DNA from: CAXBBB01 sp963793245
GTDB taxonomy: Bacteria > Bacteroidota > Rhodothermia > Rhodothermales > BA12
Assembly: GCA_963793245.1 (NCBI GenBank)
Contig: CAWBZG010000005.1
Coordinates: forward strand, 434,001 to 498,000
Reading direction: 5' to 3'
Length of the DNA: 64,000 nt
A program made the position numbers and the translations under genes. The notes under the pieces are model-generated. The model was not told the origin of the DNA and searched no databases. It saw only the letters and a program-made list of their open reading frames with translations. Positions within the stretch are counted from its first letter, which is position 1, and every line of letters starts with the position of its first letter. This document shows positions 16,872 through 26,827 of the stretch, piece after piece.

Positions 16872-18257
16872 TCACAGGGCGGAATCGGCGATGCGTTTTT
16901 CGACTTCCTGCTGCATCAGCGCGGCACCTTCGCGCGGAGAGAGTTGGCCGTTCATGACGAGTTGATAGGGACCGCGCATGCCGTCCCACACCTGCCGCAT
17001 TTCGGGCGTAATCGGCATCGCCTTGCCGACTTCGACCTGCCGCATCGACGCCTGCAAGATGGGGTTGTCGAGGACGGCGTCGGTCGTGAACACGTCGGGG
17101 CGCGTGGGGATCGTGGCGAGTTCGCGTGCCATCCGCGTCTGCATCTCGGAATTGGTCAGGTAGACGAGCAAGTCGCGCACGTAGGGCTGCTTCCAGGCGG
17201 GCACGTTGACGTTGACGCTGTAGCCCTTACTGCTCACGACTGGAGCGCTCCACTCGCCCGTCGCCGCGATCTTGGGAATGCGCGCGATGCCATAGTCGAT
17301 GCCCGCGTCGCCGTAGCCCGACCACGCCCACGGACCGTTGATGATCGCCGCCGCACAGCCCTCTTTGAACTGGGTCTCGGCGACGTTGTAGTCGACTTCG
17401 CCCGGAATCAGCCCGTACTCGTCGCGCAACTTGACGACGAAGTCGACGGCGCGTGCGGTTTGCTCGTTGTCGAGCGTTGGGGTGCCGTCTTCGGTCATCA
17501 TCCATCCGCCCTGCCCGGTGAGGAACGGGACGAAGAAAAACGGCTCGGTGTAGTTCCACGTCAGCCCATAGACGCGTCGATCGTTGTTGCGCCCGCACTG
17601 CTTGGTCTGAGCGATGGTCTGCAGTTCGGGAATCAACTCTTCCCACGTCTCGGGCACGCTCGGCAGCAGCGCCTTGTTGTAGACGAACGCCAGGTGGTTG
17701 CCGACCTGATCGGCGATCATCCACGGCTGTTCCTGCCACCGGAGCACGCCCGTATCGTCGAACTCGGACAGATAGCGCGTCGAGAGCACGCTGTCGAGCG
17801 GCAAGATCGACTGAGTCAACGCAAGCGTCGACACGTTGTCCGATGGCCCGAAGATCAGATCCGGCCCCTTCCCGCCGACGCTGGCGATGACGAACAGGTT
17901 GCGCAGTTCTTCGGTCTCGCGGTACAGAATGCGCACTTGCCGATCCTCATGTGCCGCGTTGTACTCAGCGATGATGCCTTCAAAGAACTCGCGTTCGGCG
18001 CCATCCTTCTGGTGGTCGATGCGGATCTCGACGGGGTCGCCCGGAGCAGGAGGCTGCTCTTCGGCGGGCGCACAGCCGGTCACGAGCAGGAGCAGCGTGA
18101 GGAGCAGCGACCACCACCCCGCTGTCCACTTGTCATCGCGAGGAGCGGAGCAGCCTGCCCCGGACTCGATCCGGGGACGTGGCGATCTCCCGGTCTGGGG
18201 GCTACGCGGGGAGATCGCCACGGCCTTCGGCCTCGCGATGACAGTTGGAAAGGGCAT
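16872..18257 (-). CDS. malE: Maltodextrin-type ABC transporter solute-binding lipoprotein
   Basis: This family-1 extracellular solute-binding protein carries a lipobox (LLLLVTGC), then EIRIDHQKDGAEREFFEGII, GPDLIFGPSDNV, GNHLAFVYNKALLPSVPETWEEL and FKEGCAAAIINGPWAWSGY, all hallmarks of maltose/oligosaccharide-binding proteins. The only in-frame start is ATG 18257, which makes the first ~43 residues (PTVIARPKAVAISPRSP and onward) a translation of the palindromic repeat at 18131-18243; no start codon exists between the repeat and the signal sequence. Either the repeat supplies the N-terminus, or a small indel hides a start at the repeat's end. It is followed by malF. Confidence 0.85.
   Translation of the reverse strand: MPFPTVIARPKAVAISPRSPQTGRSPRPRIESGAGCSAPRDDKWTAGWWSLLLTLLLLVTGCAPAEEQPPAPGDPVEIRIDHQKDGAEREFFEGIIAEYNAAHEDRQVRILYRETEELRNLFVIASVGGKGPDLIFGPSDNVSTLALTQSILPLDSVLSTRYLSEFDDTGVLRWQEQPWMIADQVGNHLAFVYNKALLPSVPETWEELIPELQTIAQTKQCGRNNDRRVYGLTWNYTEPFFFVPFLTGQGGWMMTEDGTPTLDNEQTARAVDFVVKLRDEYGLIPGEVDYNVAETQFKEGCAAAIINGPWAWSGYGDAGIDYGIARIPKIAATGEWSAPVVSSKGYSVNVNVPAWKQPYVRDLLVYLTNSEMQTRMARELATIPTRPDVFTTDAVLDNPILQASMRQVEVGKAMPITPEMRQVWDGMRGPYQLVMNGQLSPREGAALMQQEVEKRIADSAL
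18131..18243. repeat. Palindromic interspersed repeat, copy 2
   Basis: This is the same family as 6101-6205 and 20164-20268. Outer arms are TGTCATCGCGAG and CTCGCGATGACA; inner arms are GGCGATCTCC and GGAGATCGCC, plus a short hairpin CCCCGGA/TCCGGGG. It is inserted at the 5' end of malE and is translated through in one frame. Confidence 0.85.
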
Positions 18258-18262
18258 AGCAG

Positions 18263-20125
18263 TCAGAGTTGGATGACGGCGCCAGTAAGGGCGGGCAGCG
18301 AGATTTCGGTACCGCCCTCCTTCACCGTCGCGGTCGTAGCACGGCGATTGGAGGCGTAGTCGCCGGTATTGAAGCGGACGCGGGGGTCGTCGCTGCTCAC
18401 AGGTGCGACGAAGGCGGCGGGCTGCTCGCTACGGTTCAGGGCGACGAGGTAGCGCTTGCCTTCGAGTTCGCGTTCAAAGACGAACACCTGTCCCTGTGCG
18501 TAGACCTGCCGGTAGGTGCCGCGCGAGAACGTCGGGTCCATCTTCCGTAGGGCGATGGCGTCCTGGTAGAAGCCGAACAGGTCGCGGTCGAAGGCGACCG
18601 GATCGGGCGTGCGCGGACGGTCGAGCGGATCGGCGGTCTCGGTGTCGTAGGTCAGGTCTTCCCAGACCATCGGCTTGCGGTCGTCCGGGTCGTCGGCGCC
18701 CCACATCCCCGCCTCGGTACCATAGTAGAACATCGGCGCGCCGACGTAGGTCGCCTGGAAGAGCGTGACCAGACGCTGGATGTCGCGCTCGCGGGCGTTG
18801 GGCGCGCGGACGAGGTAGCCGTCGTCGTGGCGCGGTGCTACCCGGTCGCCCCAGTCGTAGTCGTAGCGGTCGAAGGCGGCGTAGGGGCGACGCTTGGCGT
18901 TGACGATCATCGACGCGATGCGGTCGGTGTCGTGCGAGTCCATCAGGTTCTGCATCGCCCTGGCGGTTGCATCGTCGTACACGTTGCGCCTTGCGTCGAG
19001 CGTGTCGGCGAACTGCTGAGCGGACGTTTCGCCGTCGACCAAGAAGCCTTTGACGGGGAAAGCAAACGCGTAGTAGTTCATCGTCGCCGAGAAACCGCCT
19101 TCCTCTATGAAATGCTCGGCGTCGAGCCAGACTTCGCTGACCGTGTACGCGTCCGGGTTGATGGCGCGGACGTGGCGGTTCCAGTCTTGCCAGAAGCCGA
19201 TGGGCACTTCCTCGGCCACGTCCAACCGCCAGCCGTCGACGCCGTCGCTGGGGTCACCATCGCCGTTGGGGTCCATCCAGCGGCGCGTCGCGTCGAAGAC
19301 GTACTCCTTGGGTCCAGGGTGAAGATCGGTCGTGTCGGCGTTGTCTGCGAAGATCGGCAGCGTCTTGGCGCCCCACCAGCCTTCGTAATCGAACTCCACC
19401 TCTTCGGTCGCCGGGTCTTCGTAGGTATTGACCACATACCAGTCGGCGTATGCACTTTCGGCGCCCTTCTGAGCCAGATCCTCGAACGCGAAGAAGTCGC
19501 GCCCCGTGTGATTCCAGACGCCATCGATGACGACGCGCAAGCCGCGCTCGTGAGCCGCGTCGAGCATGGCGAAGAACAGGCTGTCGGCGGCAGTCGTGTG
19601 CCACGTCGACGGGTCGCTCGTCTCTTGCGCCATCAACTCGAAGTCACCTTCTGGGTCGGGGCCGAAGTAGGGGTCGATGTGGTGAAACGTGTTGCCGTCG
19701 TACTTGTGCAGCGAGCGGGCGTAGAAGACGGGGTTGAAGTAGAGCGCCGTCACGCCCAGTTCTTGCAGGTAATCCAGCTTGTCGATCACGCCCTGCATAT
19801 CGCCTCCGTAGCGGCGGAAAAAGACGGCGGGTTCGTAGAAGTTGTCCGACACCTCGCGCTCCCAATCGGTCCGCGCGTACCAGTCGCTCGTCCACGGCGT
19901 GACGGCCCAATCCTCGCCAGGCACGATCGGCGTTTCGAGGCTAGCACGTGTCGGGTCGTTGGACGCGTCGCCGTTGCGGAAGCGCTCGGGGAAAATCTGA
20001 TACCAGACCGCATCGACGGCCCACTCGGGCACGGTGTCCGTCGCTAGAACGGTGGGCGCCTCTTCGGGCGTGTCGCACGCGGCCAGAGCAACCAGGGCGA
20101 GGAGCGGGAGCAGGCGTCGAGTCAT
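18263..20125 (-). CDS. GH13 alpha-amylase/neopullulanase-type lipoprotein
   Basis: This lipoprotein of 620 residues (lipobox LAAC near residue 16) has a complete GH13 catalytic domain: region I DGVWNHTGRD, the nucleophile region DGWRLDVAEEV, the acid/base region TVSEVWLDAEHF and the final Asp region NLMDSHDTDRIA. The early FPERFRNGD and DYLQELGVTALYFNPVF match neopullulanase/cyclomaltodextrinase-like enzymes. ATG 20125 is preferred because it gives a clean lipoprotein signal; the longer start at 20161 lies in the repeat. It probably hydrolyses maltodextrins in the periplasm or at the membrane surface to feed MalE. The gene is intact. Confidence 0.9.
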   Translation of the reverse strand: MTRRLLPLLALVALAACDTPEEAPTVLATDTVPEWAVDAVWYQIFPERFRNGDASNDPTRASLETPIVPGEDWAVTPWTSDWYARTDWEREVSDNFYEPAVFFRRYGGDMQGVIDKLDYLQELGVTALYFNPVFYARSLHKYDGNTFHHIDPYFGPDPEGDFELMAQETSDPSTWHTTAADSLFFAMLDAAHERGLRVVIDGVWNHTGRDFFAFEDLAQKGAESAYADWYVVNTYEDPATEEVEFDYEGWWGAKTLPIFADNADTTDLHPGPKEYVFDATRRWMDPNGDGDPSDGVDGWRLDVAEEVPIGFWQDWNRHVRAINPDAYTVSEVWLDAEHFIEEGGFSATMNYYAFAFPVKGFLVDGETSAQQFADTLDARRNVYDDATARAMQNLMDSHDTDRIASMIVNAKRRPYAAFDRYDYDWGDRVAPRHDDGYLVRAPNARERDIQRLVTLFQATYVGAPMFYYGTEAGMWGADDPDDRKPMVWEDLTYDTETADPLDRPRTPDPVAFDRDLFGFYQDAIALRKMDPTFSRGTYRQVYAQGQVFVFERELEGKRYLVALNRSEQPAAFVAPVSSDDPRVRFNTGDYASNRRATTATVKEGGTEISLPALTGAVIQL

Positions 20126-20163
20126 GGGGAGGGATTCTAGGGATGCTGCTACTGTCTCCACTG

Positions 20164-20268
20164 TGTCATCGCGAGGAGCGCAGCGACAGCCTGCCCCGCG
20201 CTTGCGGGGTGGCGATCTCCGTGCTATCGGCTGGCTTCGGGGATCGCCACGCTTCGCTCGCGATGGCA
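20164..20268. repeat. Palindromic interspersed repeat, copy 3
   Basis: TGTCATCGCGAGGAGCG begins the copy and TTCGCTCGCGATGGCA ends it. The inner parts (CCCCGCGCTTGCGGGG, GGCGATCTCC, GGATCGCC) are closest to copy 1. It lies between the two amylase genes, immediately 5' of the lipoprotein amylase. Confidence 0.85.
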
Positions 20269-20290
20269 GTTGGATGGCCTGGAGTGGGGG

Positions 20291-23216
20291 CTAGCGCCCG
20301 GCGCGGATAAAGGTGCTGGTCAAAGTAGCGTCGCCGGTCGTCAAGCGGAGCACGTAGAGGCCCGATGCCAAACTAGAGACGTCGAGAAAGGCTTCGTGCG
20401 GTCCGGCGGACAGGTTGGCGTCGACGACCGTCGTGACCAACCGGCCCAGCGTATCGAACACGTCAAGACGGGCGCTGCCTGCGCGGTCGAGCGAGAACGC
20501 CAGGCGCGAGGTCGCGGCGACCGGGTTCGGAGCCGGTGTGCCGAGCGTGAGGGCAGTCGAGGAGATAGCGTCGCCGGTCGACGTGAACGTAGCGGTACCG
20601 ATGTCGCGGCTGGTGTAGACGCGGAACTCGCCGGGCGCCAGTTGCACGCCTGCGTCGAGGTCAGAGGCCGTCGCAGTCTGGCCGCTGAAGTAGTCGTACC
20701 ACGTGCCGCTACCGCCCAACCCGGCACCGATAGTCTGATCGGCGGTGCCGAAGTTGCCCAACACGACGGCGTCCATCGTATCGCCGCGCAGGACGATGCG
20801 CTTGGTGCCGTTGGGACGGCCCGTGTCGAGCGTGACGTTGGTGTCGAAGTCGGTAAAGACGGCGTGGTTGGTGCGCAGGTTGATCAGGTTGCTCCACGTG
20901 TCGTAGAGGTCGCGACTGGCCTGCGTTTCGAGGTAGTCCCAGCCCAAGCCGCGGTTACTGGTGCGTCCGCCGGGGCAGTTGTCCTGTTCGGGAAGGCACT
21001 CGTCATTGGGAAAGCCGTAGCCCAACTCGCCCCACTGCCAGACCATCTTGGGACCGGGCAGGGTGAAGAAGAACGCCGCTGCCGTGCCCATGCGCTGGGT
21101 CGCCGTCGCCTGGTCTTTGACGGTGTATCCGTTGGGACCGGTGTTGCCGAAGAGCAGGTTTTTGCGCATCAGTCGCTGCTCGTCGTGGTCCTCAAGGATG
21201 GCGACGCTGCCCGTGTTCGAGAAGCCGCGTCCGCCCTGCCCCGTATAGGCTCCGGCGGTGTTGCTCTTGCCGTTGTCGTGGTAGCCCATCGTGGCCTCGT
21301 TGAACGTCGAGACCATCTTGGTCCACACCATCATGCCGGGCTTGCCCTCGTCGCGTCCGTAGTTGACGAGCACCTGCTCCTCAGGGTTGTCGGCGAAGTG
21401 TTCGAGGATGATGTGTGCGGTGGAATCGACGTTCCAGATGGCGTCGGCCATGCGCGTCAGGTTGTCGACGCGGCTCTGATCGTAGCGTCCCCACGCTTCG
21501 ACATCGGTGCCCGTGTTGCGCTGGGTGAAGCCTTTGGAGAGATCGAAGCGATAGCCGTCGATGCCGTAGCGTTCGATCCAGTAGGCGTTGGCGCGGTCGA
21601 GCCAGTAGCGCGTAGCCGGGCTGTCGTGGTTGAGGTCGTTGAAGACGTTGAAGGGGTGTCGAGTCGTCACGTTGGCATACGGACTGTCAGCCGACGGAAG
21701 TGCGGCTGGGCTTCCGGTCGCGCTCTGGTTGTAGAGCCGGATCAGCGGACTCTGGCCTGTTGCGTGGTTGTAGACCACGTCGAGAATGACGGCCATGCCC
21801 CGGCAGTGCGCGTCGTCGACGAAGCGCTTGAATTCGGCGGGCGTACCGTAGTACTTGTCGAGCGCCAAGTGGAAAGCCGGATTGTATCCCCACGACTCGT
21901 CGCCGTCGAACTCGCTGACGGGCATCAACTCGATCGCCGTCACGCCCAGGCGTTCCAGATAGTCGAGCGTGTCGGTGAGCGCTTCGAAGCTGTGCTCGCT
22001 CAGGAAGTCGCGGAGCAGCAGTTCGTAGATGACCAGTCCTTCCTGCTTGGGTCGCGGAATGTCATCGGGGAAAACGTCTCGCTCTGCACAAGCTCCTGGG
22101 GGTGGAGTCGATGGCATCGTTACAGTCCCGGAAGAACGTTGCGTCCGTCAGCGTGACCGGGTCACTCGTCTTTCCATTGGGATACCCCTCGTCTTCCGCA
22201 AATAGAACGAGCGGGCTATATGGGTCGGCGACGCGAATCAGCCCGTCGACGAGGTATTGGAACGGGACGTTCATGTTGGCACTCCCATTTCCTCTTAAGA
22301 TCGATTTCTGTCCAAAACCACACGCTGTCAGCGTTGACAGAGTCGCGCTTCATCAGAAACTGCTCGCTGGGCGTCCAGTCGTTAAAGTCACCCAACACGT
22401 AGACGTAGCGTTTGCCGGGTGCGAACAGGCTCAGTTGAAGCTTGGTCACGAAGCCGGCGTTCGGGCTGGGCAAACTCGTAAACGGACGTGATGCCGTCCT
22501 GCAACCCTGCCGGACGCGCCTGATCGACGACCGTCGGCGGCCTCAATCCGACCTCACTCGTCACGGTGCCTTTAGCGGTCGTCGCGGTGATCTTGAACTG
22601 TGAGCCGGGAGCGACGCCGGTCGGTAGGTCGTAGCTGAAAAGCCCCGTCGCGGCAGTCGTAGAAGCTCAGGCCGTCGCGCTCGACGCCGTTGACCTCGAA
22701 CGCCACAGAGGTAACGGGATCGCTGGCAAAGATGCTAGCCGACACGCGCTGGATGACGTCGCCGCCGTCCTGCTCGCGCGCGAGTTGGAACAGCATCGGG
22801 TCCGCCACCATCATCTGCGAGTTGCCGTCGTTGCCGACGACAATCGGGTTGAGTGGATCGGCGATCCAAACGCCGCCATAGCCCGGCGATCCCGACGCCG
22901 ACGCGTTGGTGTGGTAGTGGATCTTGTACTGATGCGTGCTGCCGACGGCGAGGCGCTGCGTGTAGCGGTATTCGTTGAGCGCCGAGTCGAACGTCATCTC
23001 GCTCGCGGCGCCGGGTCGGATCGTGCCCGACGCATTCGGCCCCCAATCGTTGACCGTACCGTTGGGCATCGTGCCGGGCGCGAACGCTCGAACAACCGGG
23101 CTGATGGTAGGCGCCGTCAGGTCTGGCAGGAAGCGGAACGTCACGTCTAAGCTGTCCTGCGCCCACGCGGTCGGTATCGCAAGAACGAGCAGAGCAAGGG
23201 CAGCAAGGAGACGCAT
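20291..23216 (-). CDS. Secreted alpha-amylase with T9SS sorting domain (four frame breaks)
   Basis: Joined, the product is about 970 residues. It has a signal peptide (MRLLAALALLVLAIPTAWAQ), an N-terminal beta domain, a CBM48-like stretch (SLFAPGKRYVYVLGDFNDW) and a GH13 barrel (region I DVVYNH, nucleophile region YGIDGYRFDLSKG, ILEHFADN, EDHDEQRL). It ends in a Por/T9SS type A sorting domain (PAPNPVAATSRLAFSL, FDTLGRLVTTVV, ASGLYVLRL). The barrel and C-terminus (20291-22117) are one clean frame. The upstream part shifts at about 22110, 22290, 22470 and 22650, each looking like one extra base. It is a predicted cell-surface starch hydrolase. The cluster of breaks could be sequence error or inactivation. 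Confidence 0.8.
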
Positions 23217-23384
23217 GGTGGGCGTTGGGAGCAAAAGGAGAGGTGAAAGACCTGTGGGTCTGACCCCTGCGGGGGGAAGGCTCAGGCCACTCGCAGACGA
23301 GCGGCGGAGCCTTTTCCGCGCAGAGGCCGAGGCCCCCGTGCTGCCAGAGCAGACACGAGAGCCATCGGTCTCAGGCGGTTCGGG

Positions 23385-25502
23385 TTAGCGAACGACCGTC
23401 AGCGTGCGGGTAGCCGTCTGTCCGCCCGTCGTCAGGCGATACAGGTAGGTACCAGCCGACAGACGCGAGGCGTCGAACGGCGCGCTGTACGTCGAGGCAG
23501 CCTGCATCTCGTCGACCAAGACGGCGACTTCGCGGCCCATCAGGTCGTACACCGTCAGCGTGACGTGCGCGGCCTGGTTGACCGTGTAGCTCACGTTGGT
23601 GAGGCCGTTGGTCGGGTTCGGCGCGCTCGACAGCAACTCGACCGTCGTCGGCACCGTGCCTCCGAGATCCGAGATGTCGGTGAACGTAGCCTGTCCCGAC
23701 GGAAGGCAACCGGCTGGGTTAAGCCCAGCGTTACCGCCCGTGGCGGCGTAGTTGCACTCATACGGCAACGCACCTTGGTCCGGCTGGAACTGCTCGGCTG
23801 ACGTCGTGAACGTGTACGTGCTCGGATAGTCTGTGCCCGAGGTCGGTACGACGTAGCGGACGCGGCGGCGACCCAGCGCGGACGTGCCTTCGCCCGGCTC
23901 AATGACGTACGAGCCATCGCTGCCATACTGGTACTTGTACTGAATCACCGAGTAGGAGTTACCCTTGATTTCGTACGAGCCTTCGTAGACGTTATCACCG
24001 TCCGAGTCGGTCAACTGGATCCGCTTCAGCACATCGACGCTTTCGCCGTTGTCCAGCTTGATCGGCAGCCCCTGGCTGAAGGCCCAGATCGGATCTTCGC
24101 TATGCACGAAGACGCTATCGGTACCCGGTACGAAAGGCTGGCCGGTTGCATTGATAGCAGACGTCATATCGACGCGCCACGTTGCCGTGATCGTCTCGTT
24201 TTCGGGGATGACGTTGTTCGGCAGGATGCTGTTGAAGAACTGGACGCCCAGATCTTGGTTTTGCTCGCCCGCAAATGCGAACGTGCGGTTGGCTCCCGTC
24301 GTCGCGGCAGGCTCTTCCCAACCAGCTGGCGGTACGCCGGTGTAGTTGAAGCGCGTCGCAAACTGCTCATCGTTGAAGTCGACGAAGAACTTGTAGTTCA
24401 GTTCGGCCTGTGGGATGCGCGTGATGTCGACGATGCCTTCGTACTGGTTGGTACCCGGTACGCGAGGCAAGAGGCACTTGTCAGGATCGCTGCAGCCCCA
24501 GTCGTTGAAGCCGCCGCGTACTTGCAGCGTGTCTCCAGCGGCGCGGCTGTAGAGGCCGATAGCTTCGAGCGGCGACATGTCGACGGTGAAGATCACCGAA
24601 CCGGCGACCGGCTCCTGGCCGGAGTTCGGCGCTTCGTTAGCGTACGTCTTGTAGTAGAGCGTCGTGTCCTGAGCCGGGATCGTGAACGTGCGGTTCTCGA
24701 TGCCGTCCTCGTAGTTGGTGTTCTCCCCGTTGGCGACGACGAACTTGTAGTTCTGCACCGAACCCGCCAGCGAAGCCGGGTAGTAGGCGACGCCACTGTA
24801 GAGGTTGTAGCCCGGATCGGCGCGGTTGTCGCGCTCTTGGGTCAACGTGATGTCCGAATCGCTGCTCCAGTCGAGCGGGCCGACGCCATCGGCGAAGCCG
24901 TCGCCCTGCACGTAGATGCGCGGTGAACTGGTTCCGACGAATCCGTCTTCGACACCTTGCGGCGTGTCCATGTAGACGCGGAACGAGACTGCGATGGAGT
25001 CTTCCTTGACTTCCCACGGGCGGAAGTTGTAGTTGTCGCCCGGCAAGCTCATGCCACGGAAGTCGCCTCCGTTGAACTCGAAGTAGTGCATCGTCAACGT
25101 GGTATCGTTGGTGCCTGCGAGCAGTTGCGGGTTCGGGTCTTTCTCCCAGCCTTCGCCATAGACGTCCTGCGCCTCCTGGCTGTAGAACTTGAAGTTCAGC
25201 GTGTCGGTCGTTTCAACGTCGAAGCTGATCTCCCAGTAGTCGCCGCCGACGTTGACGGGTTCGAGCGTCGAACTGTCGTTCCAGTCGATGATCTGTCCGT
25301 TGGGCAGCGCCGTTCCGGAGTTGGCTCCGTTCTGGATCTGGCCGCGCACTTCAAAGAAGCTGCTCGCGTCGAGGGTGTCGGGAATGGTGGAGGCGTTGAG
25401 TCTGAGCGTGACCGTTCGCTGGGCCTGTGCAGTGCCGGCAAAGCCGACGCCAAGGACCGCGAGCAGCATCACGAGACGCCACCGAGTGGTAAACGTGTTC
25501 AT
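23385..25502 (-). CDS. T9SS-sorted multi-domain starch-binding surface protein
   Basis: This 705-residue secreted protein has a signal peptide ending near GTAQAQ. It holds several repeated beta-sandwich modules of the type that position sugars or starch (ATLPDTL-like VTLRLNASTIPDTLDASS, VIFTVDMSPLEAIGLYSRAAGD followed by GGFNDWG, ATWRVDMTSAINATGQPF). The FNDW pattern recalls CBM20/48 starch-binding folds. The last ~75 residues are a T9SS type A sorting domain (SSAPNPTNGLTNVSYTV, TVYDLMGREVAVLVD, LSAGTYLYRL). No catalytic motif is visible. By position it would do the surface glycan-capture job of SusE/SusF. It is followed by the amylase after 168 bp. Confidence 0.78.
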   Translation of the reverse strand: MNTFTTRWRLVMLLAVLGVGFAGTAQAQRTVTLRLNASTIPDTLDASSFFEVRGQIQNGANSGTALPNGQIIDWNDSSTLEPVNVGGDYWEISFDVETTDTLNFKFYSQEAQDVYGEGWEKDPNPQLLAGTNDTTLTMHYFEFNGGDFRGMSLPGDNYNFRPWEVKEDSIAVSFRVYMDTPQGVEDGFVGTSSPRIYVQGDGFADGVGPLDWSSDSDITLTQERDNRADPGYNLYSGVAYYPASLAGSVQNYKFVVANGENTNYEDGIENRTFTIPAQDTTLYYKTYANEAPNSGQEPVAGSVIFTVDMSPLEAIGLYSRAAGDTLQVRGGFNDWGCSDPDKCLLPRVPGTNQYEGIVDITRIPQAELNYKFFVDFNDEQFATRFNYTGVPPAGWEEPAATTGANRTFAFAGEQNQDLGVQFFNSILPNNVIPENETITATWRVDMTSAINATGQPFVPGTDSVFVHSEDPIWAFSQGLPIKLDNGESVDVLKRIQLTDSDGDNVYEGSYEIKGNSYSVIQYKYQYGSDGSYVIEPGEGTSALGRRRVRYVVPTSGTDYPSTYTFTTSAEQFQPDQGALPYECNYAATGGNAGLNPAGCLPSGQATFTDISDLGGTVPTTVELLSSAPNPTNGLTNVSYTVNQAAHVTLTVYDLMGREVAVLVDEMQAASTYSAPFDASRLSAGTYLYRLTTGGQTATRTLTVVR

Positions 25503-25642
25503 GCTGGGCATGGGGTTGTTGGGGGTTGTTGTGAGAGATCCGCAGCGAGGATCGCGACGGATGGGTGGGTAGTGGTAACGAACGAGTGGAAGGGGTTTGC
25601 GCTCGCCCTATTGAGTACCTCCTCGAGGTAAAGAAGAGGAAG

Positions 25643-26701
25643 TTAGAAGCCGATGGCCAGGGAGACGCGGCTCACGTCGCCGAGCCACTTCATTTGCTCG
25701 TAGGCGTAGTTGGCTTCGAGGTCGACGGGGCCGACGCGGTAGGCGATTCCTCCACCCAGCGTAAGTCCTCTAACGGCGTCGGGCAGCAGCAGTTCGGCGT
25801 ATCCAGCGCGTAGGAAGACCATTTCGCCGAACAGGGCGGCTTCCATTCCGGCATTGAGATACTGCTCGGAGTTGTTGGGACTGAGCGCGTCGAATGCCAG
25901 CGTCAGACGTGCGTCGTTCGAACGATACAGCTCGCCGGACAAGCCAATGCGCATCGTCAGCGGCAGGTCGTAGCGGTCGGTTTCGAGCAGCGCGGTGTTG
26001 CCGGTCCCGTTGCCCTGGTTGTTCGGGTCGATGTCGACGCGCGTGCGGAGGTCGTCGCCGCTGATCTGCATCTTGTCGCCGAAGTTCGAGATGCTGGCGC
26101 CCAGGCGGATGCCTCGGAACGGCGTCGTAAACAGCGTGCCCACGTCGAACGCGAGTCCGGTCGCGTTGGAGTTGTAGATGCGCTCCTGGATGTACTTGAC
26201 CGACGCGCCGATGGAAAAGCGGTCCGTCAGCGAGCGTCCGTAGCCCAAGGTGACGGCGTACGATCCGGCGGTGTAGGTCTGGCCCGTTCCGTTCTGGGCG
26301 TCCTCGGTCGTCACTTCGATGTCAGCGGTCTGCATCGACGTGACGCTGGCCGCTACCATTCCGCCGCCAAGGGGCAGCGTAACGGCGGTGTAGCCGAAGT
26401 CGATTCCGCTGAACCAATCGGCGTACTCGACCGTCAGCCCGGCGCCGCGCATCTGAGTCAGCCCGGCGGGGTTCCAGTAGAGCGCGGTCGCGTCGCTGCT
26501 CGTGGCGGCGACAGCGTTGCCCATCGACGTGGCACGCGCGCCGACAGGGATCGACAAGAACTCGCTGGCCGTCGAGCCACGTTTGTTCACGTCGCGCCCG
26601 GCATCGCCGAACGGATCGGCAACCTGGGCGGAAGCGGGCAAGGCAACGAGCAGCGCGAGCAGTAAAGGACGGAGAAGTCGTCTCCTACTCTGCCCCGTCA
26701 T
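25643..26701 (-). CDS. PorV/PorQ-like outer-membrane beta-barrel protein
   Basis: This 352-residue protein has a signal peptide (LLRPLLLALLVALPASAQ). It then shows the family hallmark GSTASEFLSIPVGARATSMGNAVAA and SDATALYWNPAGL, and repeated amphipathic strands ending in Phe (VSLAIGF). This is the FadL-like barrel family that includes PorV, the T9SS shuttle that delivers cargo to the surface. ATG 26701 is chosen; a longer frame to 26824 runs through a palindromic repeat. Being placed between two surface proteins suggests a dedicated role in exporting or anchoring them, which is inference. Confidence 0.82.
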   Translation of the reverse strand: MTGQSRRRLLRPLLLALLVALPASAQVADPFGDAGRDVNKRGSTASEFLSIPVGARATSMGNAVAATSSDATALYWNPAGLTQMRGAGLTVEYADWFSGIDFGYTAVTLPLGGGMVAASVTSMQTADIEVTTEDAQNGTGQTYTAGSYAVTLGYGRSLTDRFSIGASVKYIQERIYNSNATGLAFDVGTLFTTPFRGIRLGASISNFGDKMQISGDDLRTRVDIDPNNQGNGTGNTALLETDRYDLPLTMRIGLSGELYRSNDARLTLAFDALSPNNSEQYLNAGMEAALFGEMVFLRAGYAELLLPDAVRGLTLGGGIAYRVGPVDLEANYAYEQMKWLGDVSRVSLAIGF

Positions 26702-26800
26702 CCAGGACGTGATCCAGGATCCAGCAGGTGCGATGAGCGAAAAGGTTGGCATCAATGCGAGGCTTCTGGGTCCCGGCTCAGAGGCCGGGACGACTCGGGA
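26690..26800. repeat. Second palindromic element upstream of the PorV-like gene
   Basis: The stretch has a perfect 8-bp stem GTCCCGGC/GCCGGGAC around 6 nt (26771-26792) and a left end CCCGTCATCCAGGACGTGAT followed by CCAGGATCC. Its layout resembles dispersed elements seen in many genomes but differs from the three-copy repeat above. Only one copy is in the window, so its repeat nature is inferred. Confidence 0.4.
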
Positions 26801-26827
26801 GGAAAGGAAAGAGATAAACCGCATCGC

